Below are positions 46,680 through 57,344 of a stretch of 64,000 nucleotides of DNA, in pieces. The stretch's first letter is position 1. The number at the start of each line of letters is the position of its first letter. A program made the position numbers and the translations under genes. Under the pieces are notes generated by a model that saw only the letters and a list, made by a program, of their open reading frames with translations, made no database searches and had not been told where the DNA came from. Source of the DNA: Eutypa lata (Eukaryota; Ascomycota; Sordariomycetes; Xylariales; Diatrypaceae); contig JAKULF010000003.1 of the NCBI GenBank assembly GCA_022661535.1, positions 1,364,001 to 1,428,000 of the forward strand, in the 5' to 3' direction.

Positions 46680-46757
46680 GGATCCACTGAAGAGTACGCC
46701 GTTGGTGACTTAACTACTCATGTTCCATCGCCCACACCCACTAAGGAGCTTGATGTC

Positions 46758-46925
46758 GCGGCCGCAGAAGAGCCTATCATCGCAGCCGCTGAAGAGCCTG
46801 TCATCGCAGCCGCTGAAGAGCCTGTCATCGTAGCCGTTGAAGAGCTTGTCATCGCAGCCGCTGAAGAGCCTGTCATCGTAGCCGCTGAAGAGCCTGATAC
46901 CGCAGCCACTCGTGAGACTGATATT
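46758..46925 (+). repeat. 24-bp tandem repeat, seven units
   Basis: Units of 24 bp close to GCAGCCGCTGAAGAGCCTGT plus four bases, encoding AAAEEPVI-like octapeptides in the frame of YRB2. The period is a multiple of three and the frame is preserved throughout, as expected for coding sequence. Confidence 0.88.
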
Positions 46926-47057
46926 GCACCTATTGGAAAGTCTAACACCGCGGCCACTGACCTCTCACCACCCCCACAAAACACCACCCGGTCTCGTCGC
47001 TCTAGGCTAAGGCCATCTACCGTAGGTATAGACTCGGGCTATCACTCATCCCCACAC

Positions 47058-47177
47058 TCTCAATCGATGGATGCACCCCATGAGAAGGAGAGTGTAGCTG
47101 ATACGGATAATAATTCTTCTCAATCGATGGATGCACCCCATGAGAAGGAGGACGTGGCTGATACGGTTCCTGATTCT
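47058..47177 (+). repeat. 60-bp tandem repeat, two units
   Basis: TCTCAATCGATGGATGCACC recurs exactly 60 bp later (47058 and 47118). Each unit encodes about 20 residues beginning SQSMDAPHEKE in the frame that continues from YRB2. Confidence 0.88.
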
Positions 47178-47492
47178 TCTGGTCATGATGTCGTGGCGAA
47201 GGGAACTTCTCGACGAAGCGACCGCAAACGCCAGGTAACACCAACTAAGAAGGCGAGTAAGGGTGTTAGCAAGAGTACTACTAGGAAGGTTGGCAAGAAA
47301 GTCAGCAAGAAGGTCAACAAGAACGATAGTCCTACAAGTTCCACCACTACCGATAGCGATACTTCGGGAAGATCCTCCACGAAGCGCAAGGCTTCCGATA
47401 TTGAGGCGGATACAAAGGGACCCATGACCCGAGCACGAAAGAAGAGACTCTCTGATTCGTCCGTTGAGTCTGCCGAGGTGGCGCTTCCTTAG

Positions 47493-48689
47493 GAAAGCAA
47501 ACTCGTGCACCTTTCTTGTATTCCTATCATTGATATGGAGATACAGCTCGTCGTTTTATTTTCATGATTCAAACTGAGCAAATGACCTGATGAATGGGAG
47601 GGAGTTCTGGCATGTAGCATTTTCAGGAGGAGAGGATTGGAACTGGTTCTTTACGGTCGACTAGACGGAGGACGTTGGTTGACTTCAGCGAGTTGGGCAT
47701 GTCCTACCCCCCATCCCCAGGTATTAAAGAGATATTGGTACATATGGAATTCTTTGTCAGGGGGCAATGCGGCATGTGATAGAGATCGCAGCAGGTCTTC
47801 TGAATTACTGAGATATACCTTTTGCTAATTAAATACTCATTTTCGCTTTCAATAAATGAATGCATTTTCAATGATATTTTGCCCTTCGTGATACGCTTGT
47901 TGTTCCTCTCCCTGTCAACTAACCTCATCTATCATCAGTATCTGATCCCACAGTGTGTTTATGTCATAGGGAGCATTGTTGTTGGTCCGATTCTTTACTA
48001 AGTCCAGCTACTGGCTCTATGTTAAAAGAGTAGTTTGTACTTCGCTTGGGCCGGTTTAACATTGCTCTAGTTTTAAAAAGTCTACATAAAAAAGTTCTGA
48101 GCAGTTGAACTATCATATGAACGTGACCATGTCCTGAAATAGTCTGTTCAATATATGGGCTTGTGAATATTCTCCATAACCGTCTCAAGAGCGCCAAACG
48201 AAGTAGCACTGAACTAGTTCCGACTTGAATTATATCTGGCATATACCAGCAGAAGTGAGCATAGATGTTATCAACTAGCACAATCTTTTCAGCTGAGATG
48301 GCGACCCCGAAAAGACCGGCTGATGCCCTTGGGTTCCTTGGGAAAGTTGAGAAACAAAGCCATTGCCCTCGGATCAGAAGTCGAGAGAATATGCGTGGTT
48401 AGGATAGAACATGTCTTAGCCCCTTGGAGGAACATAGGGGAGATGATATAAATAGTGACCCATCCTCCCAACGAAGGAAGACACAATCTCCTTGTCATCA
48501 TCGAAGAAACAGATACATCCAAGGATACATACAATACCAATTATCTACCAAGCAAGACACACACACACACACACACACATATACCATACCTCGATCTAAC
48601 ACTAAGCGTACCATTTTATCCTCGCCAATCTGCACTGTTTACAGCCACAATACATAAAAAACATCGGTAGAACACATAATAAATACACA
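47493..48689. other. Intergenic, nothing recognised
   Basis: A 1.2-kb AT-leaning stretch without a supportable gene. A CA dinucleotide repeat at 48557-48579 lies in the probable leader or promoter of the following gene. Confidence 0.55.
48557..48579. repeat. (AC)n microsatellite
   Basis: About eleven AC units, about 110 bp upstream of the start codon of the cupin-like gene. Confidence 0.9.
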
Positions 48690-49666
48690 ATGCAAGCGGA
48701 AATCGTATACGTTAACGGTGGTCCCCAAGGTCCTCACGAGCAAAAGGTCGTCGCCGCCAATTACAAGTGGGTGCGAACGAACGCGCTGGAGCCAACGCAT
48801 TGTTTCAGGGCCATCGACTTCGCGCGGCCGGATCGCCTCCTCCCACACTCGCACCACGGTGAGAAGTAAGCAAGGAACCTTTTCGTAGTAATCTCCCCTG
48901 GCCCCCGGCCTCCTCCACACCTTCTTCCCTTTTTCTTTCTTTATCTTTCTTCTTTCTTTTTGGTAGCGAGCTCATCCCACAGAGGACCTGAAGCACACCT
49001 GACTCCTTCAATAACGTCTGTTTTACTTGCTTACCTATGATCTGTTTACCTCTACCTAGCACCCACCTGATAGTCCAAGGCGACCTGACCATCGAGAGCC
49101 ACAACGACGAGCGCGGCCGCAGCCACCGTCGCCGCTTCGAGATCTCGACGGCGCCCGGCGCCGACAAGGAGAAGCCCGTCGGGCCGGGGATCCGGTACGA
49201 GGGCTCGAGCCGCAACGGGTGTCAGTTCGTGGAGGGCCACCGACACCTGAGCCCCGCGTCGGCGGAGCGCTTCATCGCGCGCGGCACGCTGCGCGTCGTC
49301 CGCGTTCCCTCCGCCTCCGCCTCCGCCTCCGCCTCTGCCTCGGAGGTGTGGAGCCTCCCGGATGAGGCGAAGTTGAAGAGCTGGTTGAGAAGTGCTAAGT
49401 TCAGACCCGGAGGCAAGGCGGAGCCCCGCTGGTGGTGGGATTGCGAGCCGAAGATTGTCGAGTTCAGTGGTGAGAAGCCCGCTTCGAAGTCGGAGAGGCT
49501 GGCGCAGAGGGAGATTGCCAGGTGGTTTGAGAGGGAGTGGAAGGGTGTTACGCCTGTTAAGGTTGATGCCGGCGTGGGGTTCGGCGATATGGTACTGTGT
49601 TCCGTACTTATCATTATCCTGTGTGTTTTCCTCGGGGTATTTCTTAGGGCGCTGAGGACTGCGTAG
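48690..49666 (+). CDS. Orphan cupin-like, tail-anchored protein
   Basis: Exons 48690-48865 and 49060-49666 give 260 aa. The donor GTAAGC (48866) is preferred to a GTGAGA six bases earlier because only it joins in frame, giving PHSHHGENTHLIVQGDLTI. That segment resembles cupin motif 1 (H-x-H...E...G) with non-standard spacing. A later GCQFVEGHRHLSP could supply the second histidine strand. A run of Ser-Ala pairs at about residues 145-156 comes from a codon repeat. Then follow a Trp-rich segment (PRWWWDCEPKIVEF) and one C-terminal helix (MVLCSVLIIILCVFLGVFL) with a short RALRTA tail, suggesting tail anchoring. No family is identified with confidence; the cupin reading is inference and metal binding unproven. 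Confidence 0.68.
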
Positions 49667-50183
49667 TCGGGGGTGGGATCTGAAAGATGTTTAGAGGCAG
49701 GGTGCAATTCTGGGGGATTTCTCCTTAGATGAATGTCGCCGAGGCGCAGATAAAGTATGGTTTGGCTATAATAATGGCGGAAGGGTTTTGGAAAGTTCAT
49801 ACATTTTGGATATCATAAATAAATTTACAGCTTCAAATTAATACCATATCGTTTGTTTACATCTTGAATACGGTTAGATGGTGAATGATCAACTGGACGA
49901 GAACCGACTTGAGAATTGATAGAAGCACAACACATAGAACCGTTTAACAAAGTAAGGGAAACGTAATAAAACCATCTGAATTTGTTACAATTCCCTTTTT
50001 ATGCTTCGAAACTGATATACATGCATGTTGTGTTGTAGGTAGCAGTATGAGATGATGCGTGCACTGTGTGCCCCTTTGTCCATCCACATCACGTGATGCC
50101 GCTTCCTAGTCGTGTCTGATAAAGAAATCGCGGTCGCGTAGGCCGAGTCTTTGACGTCAATCCTTGGCATTCAACACCACACA
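49667..50183. other. Intergenic
   Basis: 3' flank of the cupin-like gene and promoter of the Hrq1 helicase gene. No element recognised. Confidence 0.5.
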
Positions 50184-50234
50184 ATGGCACGTCTCTCGCC
50201 AGCTTCTACCTCAATGCATCTCGACTACAGGTAA
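50184..50234 (+). promoter_or_regulatory. uORF ending one base before the HRQ1 start
   Basis: A 16-codon frame (MARLSPASTSMHLDYR, stop TAA at 50232-50234) lies immediately upstream of the HRQ1 ATG at 50236, in another frame. If transcribed, ribosomes finishing it would end one nucleotide from the main start, a layout allowing termination-reinitiation or repression. An alternative is that CTACAG/GTAACA belongs to an unrecognised splice junction. Confidence 0.4.
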
Positions 50235-50235
50235 C

Positions 50236-53200
50236 ATGTCGTCCCTAAAGGCTGCTACAGTCTCTAATAGGATCATCAAGCGGAAAAGAAAGCGAACCCC
50301 TAAGGAAGATGACGTCGAAAGTGTGGGAGATCCCAGTGAACCGGGGAATGCCTCTTCGACTAAGGAGGTAGAGGCTAGCCCGGGAATTACCGATGAAGCT
50401 ACAGCCGGGCCTTCGAACCGGGCGAAAAGAGGGAAGAGAGGATCTCGCCAACAGACTCCTGCAGTTGAGTGCCAGATTGAATGGCCACCACTGTTTAAAG
50501 AGCTAGATAGGACGCATCGCGCTCTAAACCTAGTCTTCACATTCTGCTCTACTCGCAAACATGTGGCAACTACATTCGATACGATACGGGCAGCGGTCGA
50601 ATCGCACATAAAGCGAGAACTAAGAGTCGAAGACGTAGCTGCGATTGTAGCGTTGCGACCAGAAGGTATCAATTTTGCCTACGTAGATGAGTTGATGCTT
50701 CAGACCGATATCAAGGGAGCTGAACGGGATTCTACATTTAAAACGGGCAAATCAAAGGAAATCTGGTCCCAGGGTCCCGCTCCAGATTCTTCTGTTGGCG
50801 GGTTTACTGGAATGGACGTTCTCGGTAGTCATCACCCTGATGAACTGCCCCTCGGCGGGCAGGAGGTACTCTTTTTCGAATTCATCGATGGGGATTTGAG
50901 GCGGCAGGTTCAGAATAAGAAGACCGGGGAGCCTACGAACCCGAACAGGAGACTTCGGAACGAAGACCTGAAGATGCCCGTCTATAGCCAGAAGCAGCTG
51001 ACGACCCTGATTGAAAAGCGCAACCGGAAGTTTACAGATGCCGTGAATATATTTATCAATCGTTGCGTGGAGGAAAAGGTAGATCCAGATGTTATGCTTC
51101 GTCAAGAAGCTGAGGCCTACATACCTTTTCCATCCGAGTCTAATAATGCGACTCCGAAGCCAGAACCTAGTACAATCCCGAAATCCATCCCGAAAGAGCG
51201 GAAATGCATTCCCGAAATCATAGAAGAACTCAAGGATAGCCCATGGTACACGGGTCAGATTGTGCCAGATGGTCATCGTGTCTTTGAAGCTCAGGAGCCT
51301 GTCTTTGGTGAGGTTGACTTTTTGCTTAGCCAAGATATGGTCAATGCTTTATACAATGCCAAAGGCATTACGAAGTTCTACGCACATCAAGCAGAGGCTA
51401 TCAACAGTCTCAATGCTGGTCATCATGTCGTAGTCTCTACATCAACAAGTTCAGGGAAGTCCCTGATTTACCAACTACCCGTTCTCCATGCCCTAGAGAA
51501 AGACCACAGCACTCGAGCCATGTATATTTTCCCGACCAAAGCCTTGGCTCAGGATCAAAAGAGGAGCTTGAAAGATATGCTTACCTACTTGACTGGCCTT
51601 GAAGAGGTTCTGGTTGAGACCTTCGATGGAGATACTCCGATGCACGACAGGAATCAGATCCGAGACGAAGCTCGCATAATATTCACTAACCCTGACATGT
51701 TGCACATCACAATATTACCTAAAGAGGATAGGTGGAGGACCTTCTTACAGAATCTGAAGTATGTAGTCGTCGATGAGTTGCATTATTACAATGGCCTAAT
51801 GGGTTCGCACATGGCCTTCATCATGCGGCGGCTCCGACGGATCTGTGCGGCTGTGGGAAATCGACATGTCAAGTTCATATCCTGCTCTGCTACCGTAGCA
51901 AACCCTCAAGAACACTTCAGGACTATATTCGGGCTTGACGATGTCCATTTAATTGACTTCGACGGGTCTCCTTCTGGTCGTAAAGAGTTTCTATGTTGGA
52001 ATACGCCGTACAAGGATCCAGGAGACCCCTCCAGCGGGCGTTCGAGTGGTCTTGCAGAATGTGCTCGCTTATTTTGTCAGCTTATTCTACGTGGCGTCCG
52101 TGTTATTGTCTTCTGTCGGGTCAGGAAACAATGTGAAGAGTTGGTAACACAATCAAGATCCGAGCTCGAATCATTAGGCCGGCCGGAGTGCATGGCTCGT
52201 GTCATGGGGTATCGCGGAGGCTACACGGCCCAAGACCGCCGAAGGATTGAGAGCGAAATGTTCGAAGGCAAACTCCTAGGCATTGTATCTACAACTGCGC
52301 TAGAACTAGGCGTGGACATCGGCACCCTAGATTGTGTGATCACACTTGGATTCCCGTATACCATCGCGAACCTGAGACAGCAGAGCGGCAGAGCCGGGCG
52401 AAGGAACAAAGATTCGCTGTCTGTCCTGGTCGGGGACTGCTTTCCTGCAGACCAGCACTACATGCAAAATCCCGATGAACTTTTCACGAAGCCGAATTGC
52501 GAACTTCAGGTTGACTTAGAGAACATGCTTGTTTTGGAGGGTCACATCCAGTGCGCTGCCTACGAGATGCCGATAAGGCCCGTGGAAGATGCCCAATACT
52601 TCACCCAAGATCTCCCGCAGATTGCAGAGGAACGCTTAGTGAAAGATGATCTTGGTTACTATCACTGCCATGACAGATTTCGGCCCGTCCCGTCAAAATT
52701 CGTGGCAATTCGAGACACTGAGGATGACCACTTCGCTATAGTCGATATTACCCATGGGAAGAATATCGTGTTGGAAGAGTTAGAGGCATCTCGAGCCTTT
52801 TTCACGATCTATGACGGTGCCATCTTCTTACATCAAGGCAACTCGTACCTCGTTCGAGACTTCCAGCCCGACAGGCAGATCGCGAAAGTCGAGAAGGTTA
52901 AGGTGGAATGGACGACCCAACAGCGAGACTTTACGGATATTGATCCCGTCGAAATAGAAGCTTTTCATAAGATACCTGGATCCATGTCGCGCGCTTTTTA
53001 TGGTCCTATCCGCATCTCTCAACACGTTTTTGGGTACTTTAAAGTGGACAAGAATCGTCGTATTCTAGATGCCATTCAAGTCGATAACCCCCCAATCATC
53101 AGGCATAGCAAAGGATTGTGGCTTGATGTACCCCAGCGCGCTCTCGAGATACTTGTCGACAGGCGCTTACATGTCGCAGGAGCAATCCATGCTGCCGAAC

Positions 53201-53709
53201 ATGCAGTCATGAGCTTAATGCCTAACTTCGTGATTAGCATGCCCGGTGATGTACGCACAGAGTGTAAGAATAGCCACAAAGAATTTGCGCGGAGGGAGAC
53301 TCAGCGGAAACGGCCGGCTCGCTTGACATTCTATGACGCAAAAGGTGGTGTAGGAGGGTCTGGGATCAGCACCAAGGCCTTCGAGTTCATCGACTCGCTA
53401 CTGGTCCAGGCCCTGGACCGTGTCGAGCATTGTCATTGTGAACAGGGCTGCCCGGAGTGCGTCTGCTCGGAGCTGTGCAAGGAGGCCAACCAAGTGATGA
53501 GCAAGGCGGGAAGCGCTGTCATCCTAAAATCGCTGTTGAATATGGAGATCGACATCGAGGCTTTGCCAATGGGCCCAGAAGAGCTCAGCCCTGCTGGCGT
53601 AGAGACCGTGGTGCTAGCCAAGCCTGTACCTTCGAAGAACCGGGCGCTAGTGGATGATGTCGAAGTTAAGACCGAAGAACAAGACGGAGGTTTTATAGTA
53701 CTAGACTAG
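50236..53709 (+). CDS. HRQ1: RecQ4-family ATP-dependent DNA helicase Hrq1
   Basis: A single exon of 1157 aa (yeast Hrq1 is 1077). The start MSSLKAATVSNRIIKRKRKR is the first in-frame ATG; the frame is open further upstream, to at least 50164. Residues 1-90 are basic and disordered. SF2 helicase motifs: I STSTSSGKSLIYQLP (about 400), Ia FPTKALAQDQKR, II VDELHYYNG (DELH, about 512), III SCSATVANP (about 550), V TTALELGVDIGTLDCVI, VI RQQSGRAGRRN (about 714). The C-terminal domain has HXXXH-type and cysteine features: DAKGGVGGSGIS, then HCHCEQGCPECVCSELCKEA at about 1064-1083, the zinc-like Cys cluster of this DUF1998-type region. Hrq1 unwinds DNA 3'-5' and acts in interstrand crosslink repair and telomere maintenance in the nucleus. 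Confidence 0.93.
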   Translation: MSSLKAATVSNRIIKRKRKRTPKEDDVESVGDPSEPGNASSTKEVEASPGITDEATAGPSNRAKRGKRGSRQQTPAVECQIEWPPLFKELDRTHRALNLVFTFCSTRKHVATTFDTIRAAVESHIKRELRVEDVAAIVALRPEGINFAYVDELMLQTDIKGAERDSTFKTGKSKEIWSQGPAPDSSVGGFTGMDVLGSHHPDELPLGGQEVLFFEFIDGDLRRQVQNKKTGEPTNPNRRLRNEDLKMPVYSQKQLTTLIEKRNRKFTDAVNIFINRCVEEKVDPDVMLRQEAEAYIPFPSESNNATPKPEPSTIPKSIPKERKCIPEIIEELKDSPWYTGQIVPDGHRVFEAQEPVFGEVDFLLSQDMVNALYNAKGITKFYAHQAEAINSLNAGHHVVVSTSTSSGKSLIYQLPVLHALEKDHSTRAMYIFPTKALAQDQKRSLKDMLTYLTGLEEVLVETFDGDTPMHDRNQIRDEARIIFTNPDMLHITILPKEDRWRTFLQNLKYVVVDELHYYNGLMGSHMAFIMRRLRRICAAVGNRHVKFISCSATVANPQEHFRTIFGLDDVHLIDFDGSPSGRKEFLCWNTPYKDPGDPSSGRSSGLAECARLFCQLILRGVRVIVFCRVRKQCEELVTQSRSELESLGRPECMARVMGYRGGYTAQDRRRIESEMFEGKLLGIVSTTALELGVDIGTLDCVITLGFPYTIANLRQQSGRAGRRNKDSLSVLVGDCFPADQHYMQNPDELFTKPNCELQVDLENMLVLEGHIQCAAYEMPIRPVEDAQYFTQDLPQIAEERLVKDDLGYYHCHDRFRPVPSKFVAIRDTEDDHFAIVDITHGKNIVLEELEASRAFFTIYDGAIFLHQGNSYLVRDFQPDRQIAKVEKVKVEWTTQQRDFTDIDPVEIEAFHKIPGSMSRAFYGPIRISQHVFGYFKVDKNRRILDAIQVDNPPIIRHSKGLWLDVPQRALEILVDRRLHVAGAIHAAEHAVMSLMPNFVISMPGDVRTECKNSHKEFARRETQRKRPARLTFYDAKGGVGGSGISTKAFEFIDSLLVQALDRVEHCHCEQGCPECVCSELCKEANQVMSKAGSAVILKSLLNMEIDIEALPMGPEELSPAGVETVVLAKPVPSKNRALVDDVEVKTEEQDGGFIVLD

Positions 53710-54515
53710 ATAGAGTTATGACTAAGATTCTGAGATCGCACGCAATGAGACTATAGACATTCAATTGCTGTTGTGTTTGATTTGTCTGCTGGCTAGGACC
53801 CTCATTAATGTTTTCGTTACAAATAACAATAGGTACCTACGAAGTGACTGCTTGTAGGCTATATTGAATCATCATAAACCTGACTTGGAAACATTCCATT
53901 TTTCGTCTTATTATATATATGTATGTATATGTGTCCCTCAACCAGATATTCAATAATTATGTTTCCAATCGATACTTACACAACGTACGCACACGTGCAG
54001 CGGAAATTGACTCGTTTGTAGTCATACATTCAAAGCTGACTAACATCAGAGATCAAGTGATACAATTCTTGACTATACTCAACAAGCCCGGTGAAGTCCA
54101 TAGCGAAGCTCATAGTATTATCGTTGGGATTATTCTATGGAATAATAGGTATCATAATAGCGGCGAACAGGACCTTCTCTCGATTATTTTATGTGAATTT
54201 CAACCTTACGACCACACCGGTTTGCAATTTTAGTCACATGTAACTCAGGTTGAGGTAGAGATGTACTTTGACCTTTAGCATGGAACACCTTAGGGAATCT
54301 ATCTGTCTATTTACTTACTGCAGCCCTCAGCTATCCTATGCAACTTTACAACTACTTAAACCGTACTAATCATTTACACTACCCGACTTCATTTAAGATT
54401 ACACACTTCTGATCAATTTCTTTTCAACTTGTAACCTCTCCCCTCATTTAACTTACTATTCAACAGATATCCACGTTACTCCATTACGCTTCAGCTTAGA
54501 CTATTAACAAAAACA
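53710..54515. other. Intergenic
   Basis: 3' flank of HRQ1 and promoter/leader of RRM-like gene B. The last 150 bp are pyrimidine-rich. A 104-codon frame at 53919-54233 is not protein-like and is not called. Confidence 0.5.
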
Positions 54516-56176
54516 ATGAATCCACATAACCAAGAAGATCATGGACCATCAAACCTCTTAATAGATCCAAGTATCTGGCATTCTCCTCGCCGCCGGCTAC
54601 AGACCGGTCTCGTGAGGTCACTAATTTCATCTTCCCCGCCTCCTCCAGCTAATAGCAGACTGCCCTCTTATATTCGCGATGGGTTGGCGCTTAAGCATGC
54701 CCGGAGGCAAAGCAACAATGATACCATCGTTTCACGATTACCTTCCCCGCCTTCAGACAGTAGATTTTCCACCGAAGAGGCAAACCCTTTCGGAGACGTA
54801 GCTGTAACCCGAGTTAGCACTGGTCCACCATCGAGCCCGCACAGCAGGGGGCAAGGTACTCTGTCGGGTTCCTCAGATGAATTCTCGCCTCAGAATGTTG
54901 CGTCTACCTCGTGGGAACCCCGTCCCAATGCCAAGCTTCACCAACCACCACTTTCGTATATAGAATCGCCACCTGAAAGTCCACTGTCCTTTATCTATAC
55001 GCAAGATATTTCGCAAGGATCCTCACCACATGGACAAACCGGGAGATCTACACCGTACGACACGCAGTTGGACTCTAGCAGCTATACCACCTCCAGTATC
55101 TCTGCGTCAAACCAGTCCACAAGGCTGTCTGCATTGGCACCGGCCTTCACTTCACATAAATCCACCCAGTCCATCCCTCAAGCTCGTCTCGAACAAATCA
55201 TGCAGAGCAACTCCTGGAGGACTCCTCGCTCGTCAGCAGCAGCAGAAGCATCATTAGCAACCACGGCCATCGCAACAACACCTCCACCACTAACAACAAC
55301 AACAGCAGGGGCGCCGGCCCGAAGCTCGTGGACTCCCTCTCCTGCCTCCGCCTCCTCGTCAACAAGACAGCACGGGCCAAAGCAGCGCACATCGGCCAAC
55401 TACCGGGGCGACCCGACGAACCCGAACAACCAGAGCGCGGACATCCCGGAAGAGGACAACACCTCGGTATTCATAGAGAACCTGCCGCCGGACGCCACGG
55501 CCCGCGAGGTGCTGCTCCACCTGCGCGGCACGGGCAAGATCTACGCGCTGTCGGTGGGCGCCCCGACGGCGCGGATCCCGACGAGCTGCGCCAAGATCGT
55601 GTACTGGGACCGGCGGGGCGTCGACCGGCTGCTCCTCCTGCGCGCGGGGGGCAAATTCGTGCTGCGTGGGCACGACCCTATCGTTAAGTTGAACTGGTAA
55701 GTAGTAGTAGTAGTTGTAGTCCCTATAGAAACCAATCCCATATGGATATATATGGGAGCCCCTTTCTTCTATACATACTCAGCAGGAATTCGTCAAGCGA
55801 AATAAACCACTAACACCAGAACCACCCACTCCCTAACAGGCATAAAACAGCCCCACAGCCCGCAAGCTCGCGCTCTCGCGTGATCGTCGTCGAGGGCCCG
55901 AGCCGCCTCGTAAACCAGATCCGCCTCGACGCCCTGTTTGCCGTTTTCTTCACGTGGGACACGGACGAGGTGCTGGTCCACTGGCAACGGGAGGGCCGCA
56001 CCCGCCTCGAGTACCGGTTCGCGTCGCACCGGGCGCAGGCCTCCGAGGCGTACCGGCGGATCACGCAGGCGGCCAACCGCAGCGAGGACGGGCTTCCGGA
56101 AGTGGAGATGAGCCCCGAGGAGAAGACACTGTGGAAGGAGGTCCGGGTTCGTTGGGGTAAGGACCCTTGCGAGTAG
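54516..56176 (+). CDS. RRM-like two-module protein, paralog B
   Basis: Exons 54516-55696 and 55840-56176 give 505 aa; the junction reads IVKLNWHKTAPQPASS. Residues 1-290 are Ser/Pro-rich and disordered, with Ala/Thr codon repeats. The conserved part starts with ANYRGDPTNPNNQSADIPEE (about 293-312). An RRM-like fold follows (TSVFIENLPPDATAREVLLH as strand 1/helix 1, TSCAKIVYWDRRGVDRLL as strand 3/helix 2). The second module has SRVIVVEGPSRLVNQIRLDA, then DTDEVLVHWQREGRTRLEYR and ASHRAQASEAYRR. Module order, YRGDP motif and the intron between the two modules match the gene at 17481-18717. The first intron of paralog A, inside RRM strand 1, is absent here. RNA binding is inferred from the fold pattern only. 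Conserved exonic sequence is strongly GC-rich. Confidence 0.75.
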
Positions 56177-57336
56177 ATGAGCTGCTGGATACGAATGGAT
56201 GGATGCCTTTACATCATTTTGCTTTATGGTTATCTTTTTGCTTTGTGTGTACGCTAGGTGTAGATTACAACATATTAACGGAAATTGCCATTATGTGGTG
56301 GGTTTTATGGATTTAAAGGGGAAGAAGGGGATTTGTATCTGTCCCTTGAGAGTTGGTGCGAATTGGGTATGGACTCCGGAAGGAACGGAAGTTTTGATTC
56401 GCTTGATTGATGTGGATGGCTGGATGGTCAGACATATCAACTAAGGTAGCGTATCGGATATTTGTATGGTTTAATAGAAGGCCAGGAGGAGATTACCAGG
56501 AGCAACATATTAGAGAAACTGAAAACGTTCATACTTGATTAATTACACGCTAATGTAGAGTGACAGTTTTATTAAGAAGACATCAAACCTTCATGTTGAC
56601 GTCAATGTACGTAACATGACCATGCGTGAACGTAATTCTTCATATTGTTTGTTTTTGCCCAGGGTTTGTGTGTCACATGGTGATAGGTAGAAACAGAGCT
56701 TTAGGTTGGATAGAAAGGACAGTAATACTTGCCGTCCCCTACTATCTAGGGAGCAATAACCCCTATATACACTCTCCGGTGCCTAGCCGCTAGATAGAAG
56801 GGCCGAACTCAGCTACGCTCCAGCGAATACCCTGATAGATTTTAGTAACTCATATCTCTTGAGATCCTAAATAGCCTCTAGATAGGAGGCAAGGCGGGAT
56901 CTGAAACGTAGTGGTGCTGAACACTAGTAACACGCAGGTTCTGGTGGTATTGAATTACAGGACATTGATGTTCTAAGGCAGTTCATGATGCCTTGATACC
57001 TATCTGATGCACTTATTAGCTAGTAGACATATGGCTGTTATGTTTATCATCTTCCTGATCTATGCTGTTATAGCCATTTATATAGTCATCTCCGTCTAAT
57101 TAAGAGATACCGGAGTATTCAGGCTAATACTGTTTGCAAAATCATTTTTACCACATTAGATATTATGCTGTTACAACCACATCCTAGAATAACTGACTAT
57201 CACGATAATGTGTCGCTAGGTATCTTATAATCACAGAAATCCCACCACTTCCGAATAGGATCGAGGACCTTGGGCACTGTCTCCGACCGATGCATCATAA
57301 AAGTGACATCATCAGATATACCAATATTCCGGAGGA
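56177..57336. other. Intergenic
   Basis: AT-leaning sequence without a supportable gene, between RRM-like gene B and the MITE. The short frame at 56199-56444 is not protein-like. Confidence 0.5.
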
Positions 57337-57344
57337 ATTAGTAA

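Larger units (their letters stand above)
46680..47492 (+). other. 270-codon open frame directly after the YRB2 stop
   Basis: The frame of the YRB2 last exon stays open from the codon after TAG (46677-46679) to a stop at 47490-47492. No in-frame ATG occurs until 47067. The translation looks like real nuclear protein: seven 8-residue AAAEEPVI-type repeats, two 20-residue repeats containing SQSMDAPHEKE, and a Lys/Ser/Thr-rich segment (KKASKGVSKSTTRKVGKK). A KRKASD and then RARKKR basic NLS-like end follows. Three explanations fit: readthrough of the stop, an alternative acceptor that skips the last short exon (46746, AAG|GAG, after a CTTAAC branch-like site), or an ancestral C-terminus cut off by a recent stop. 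A separate gene starting at 47067 is a fourth. Confidence 0.55.
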
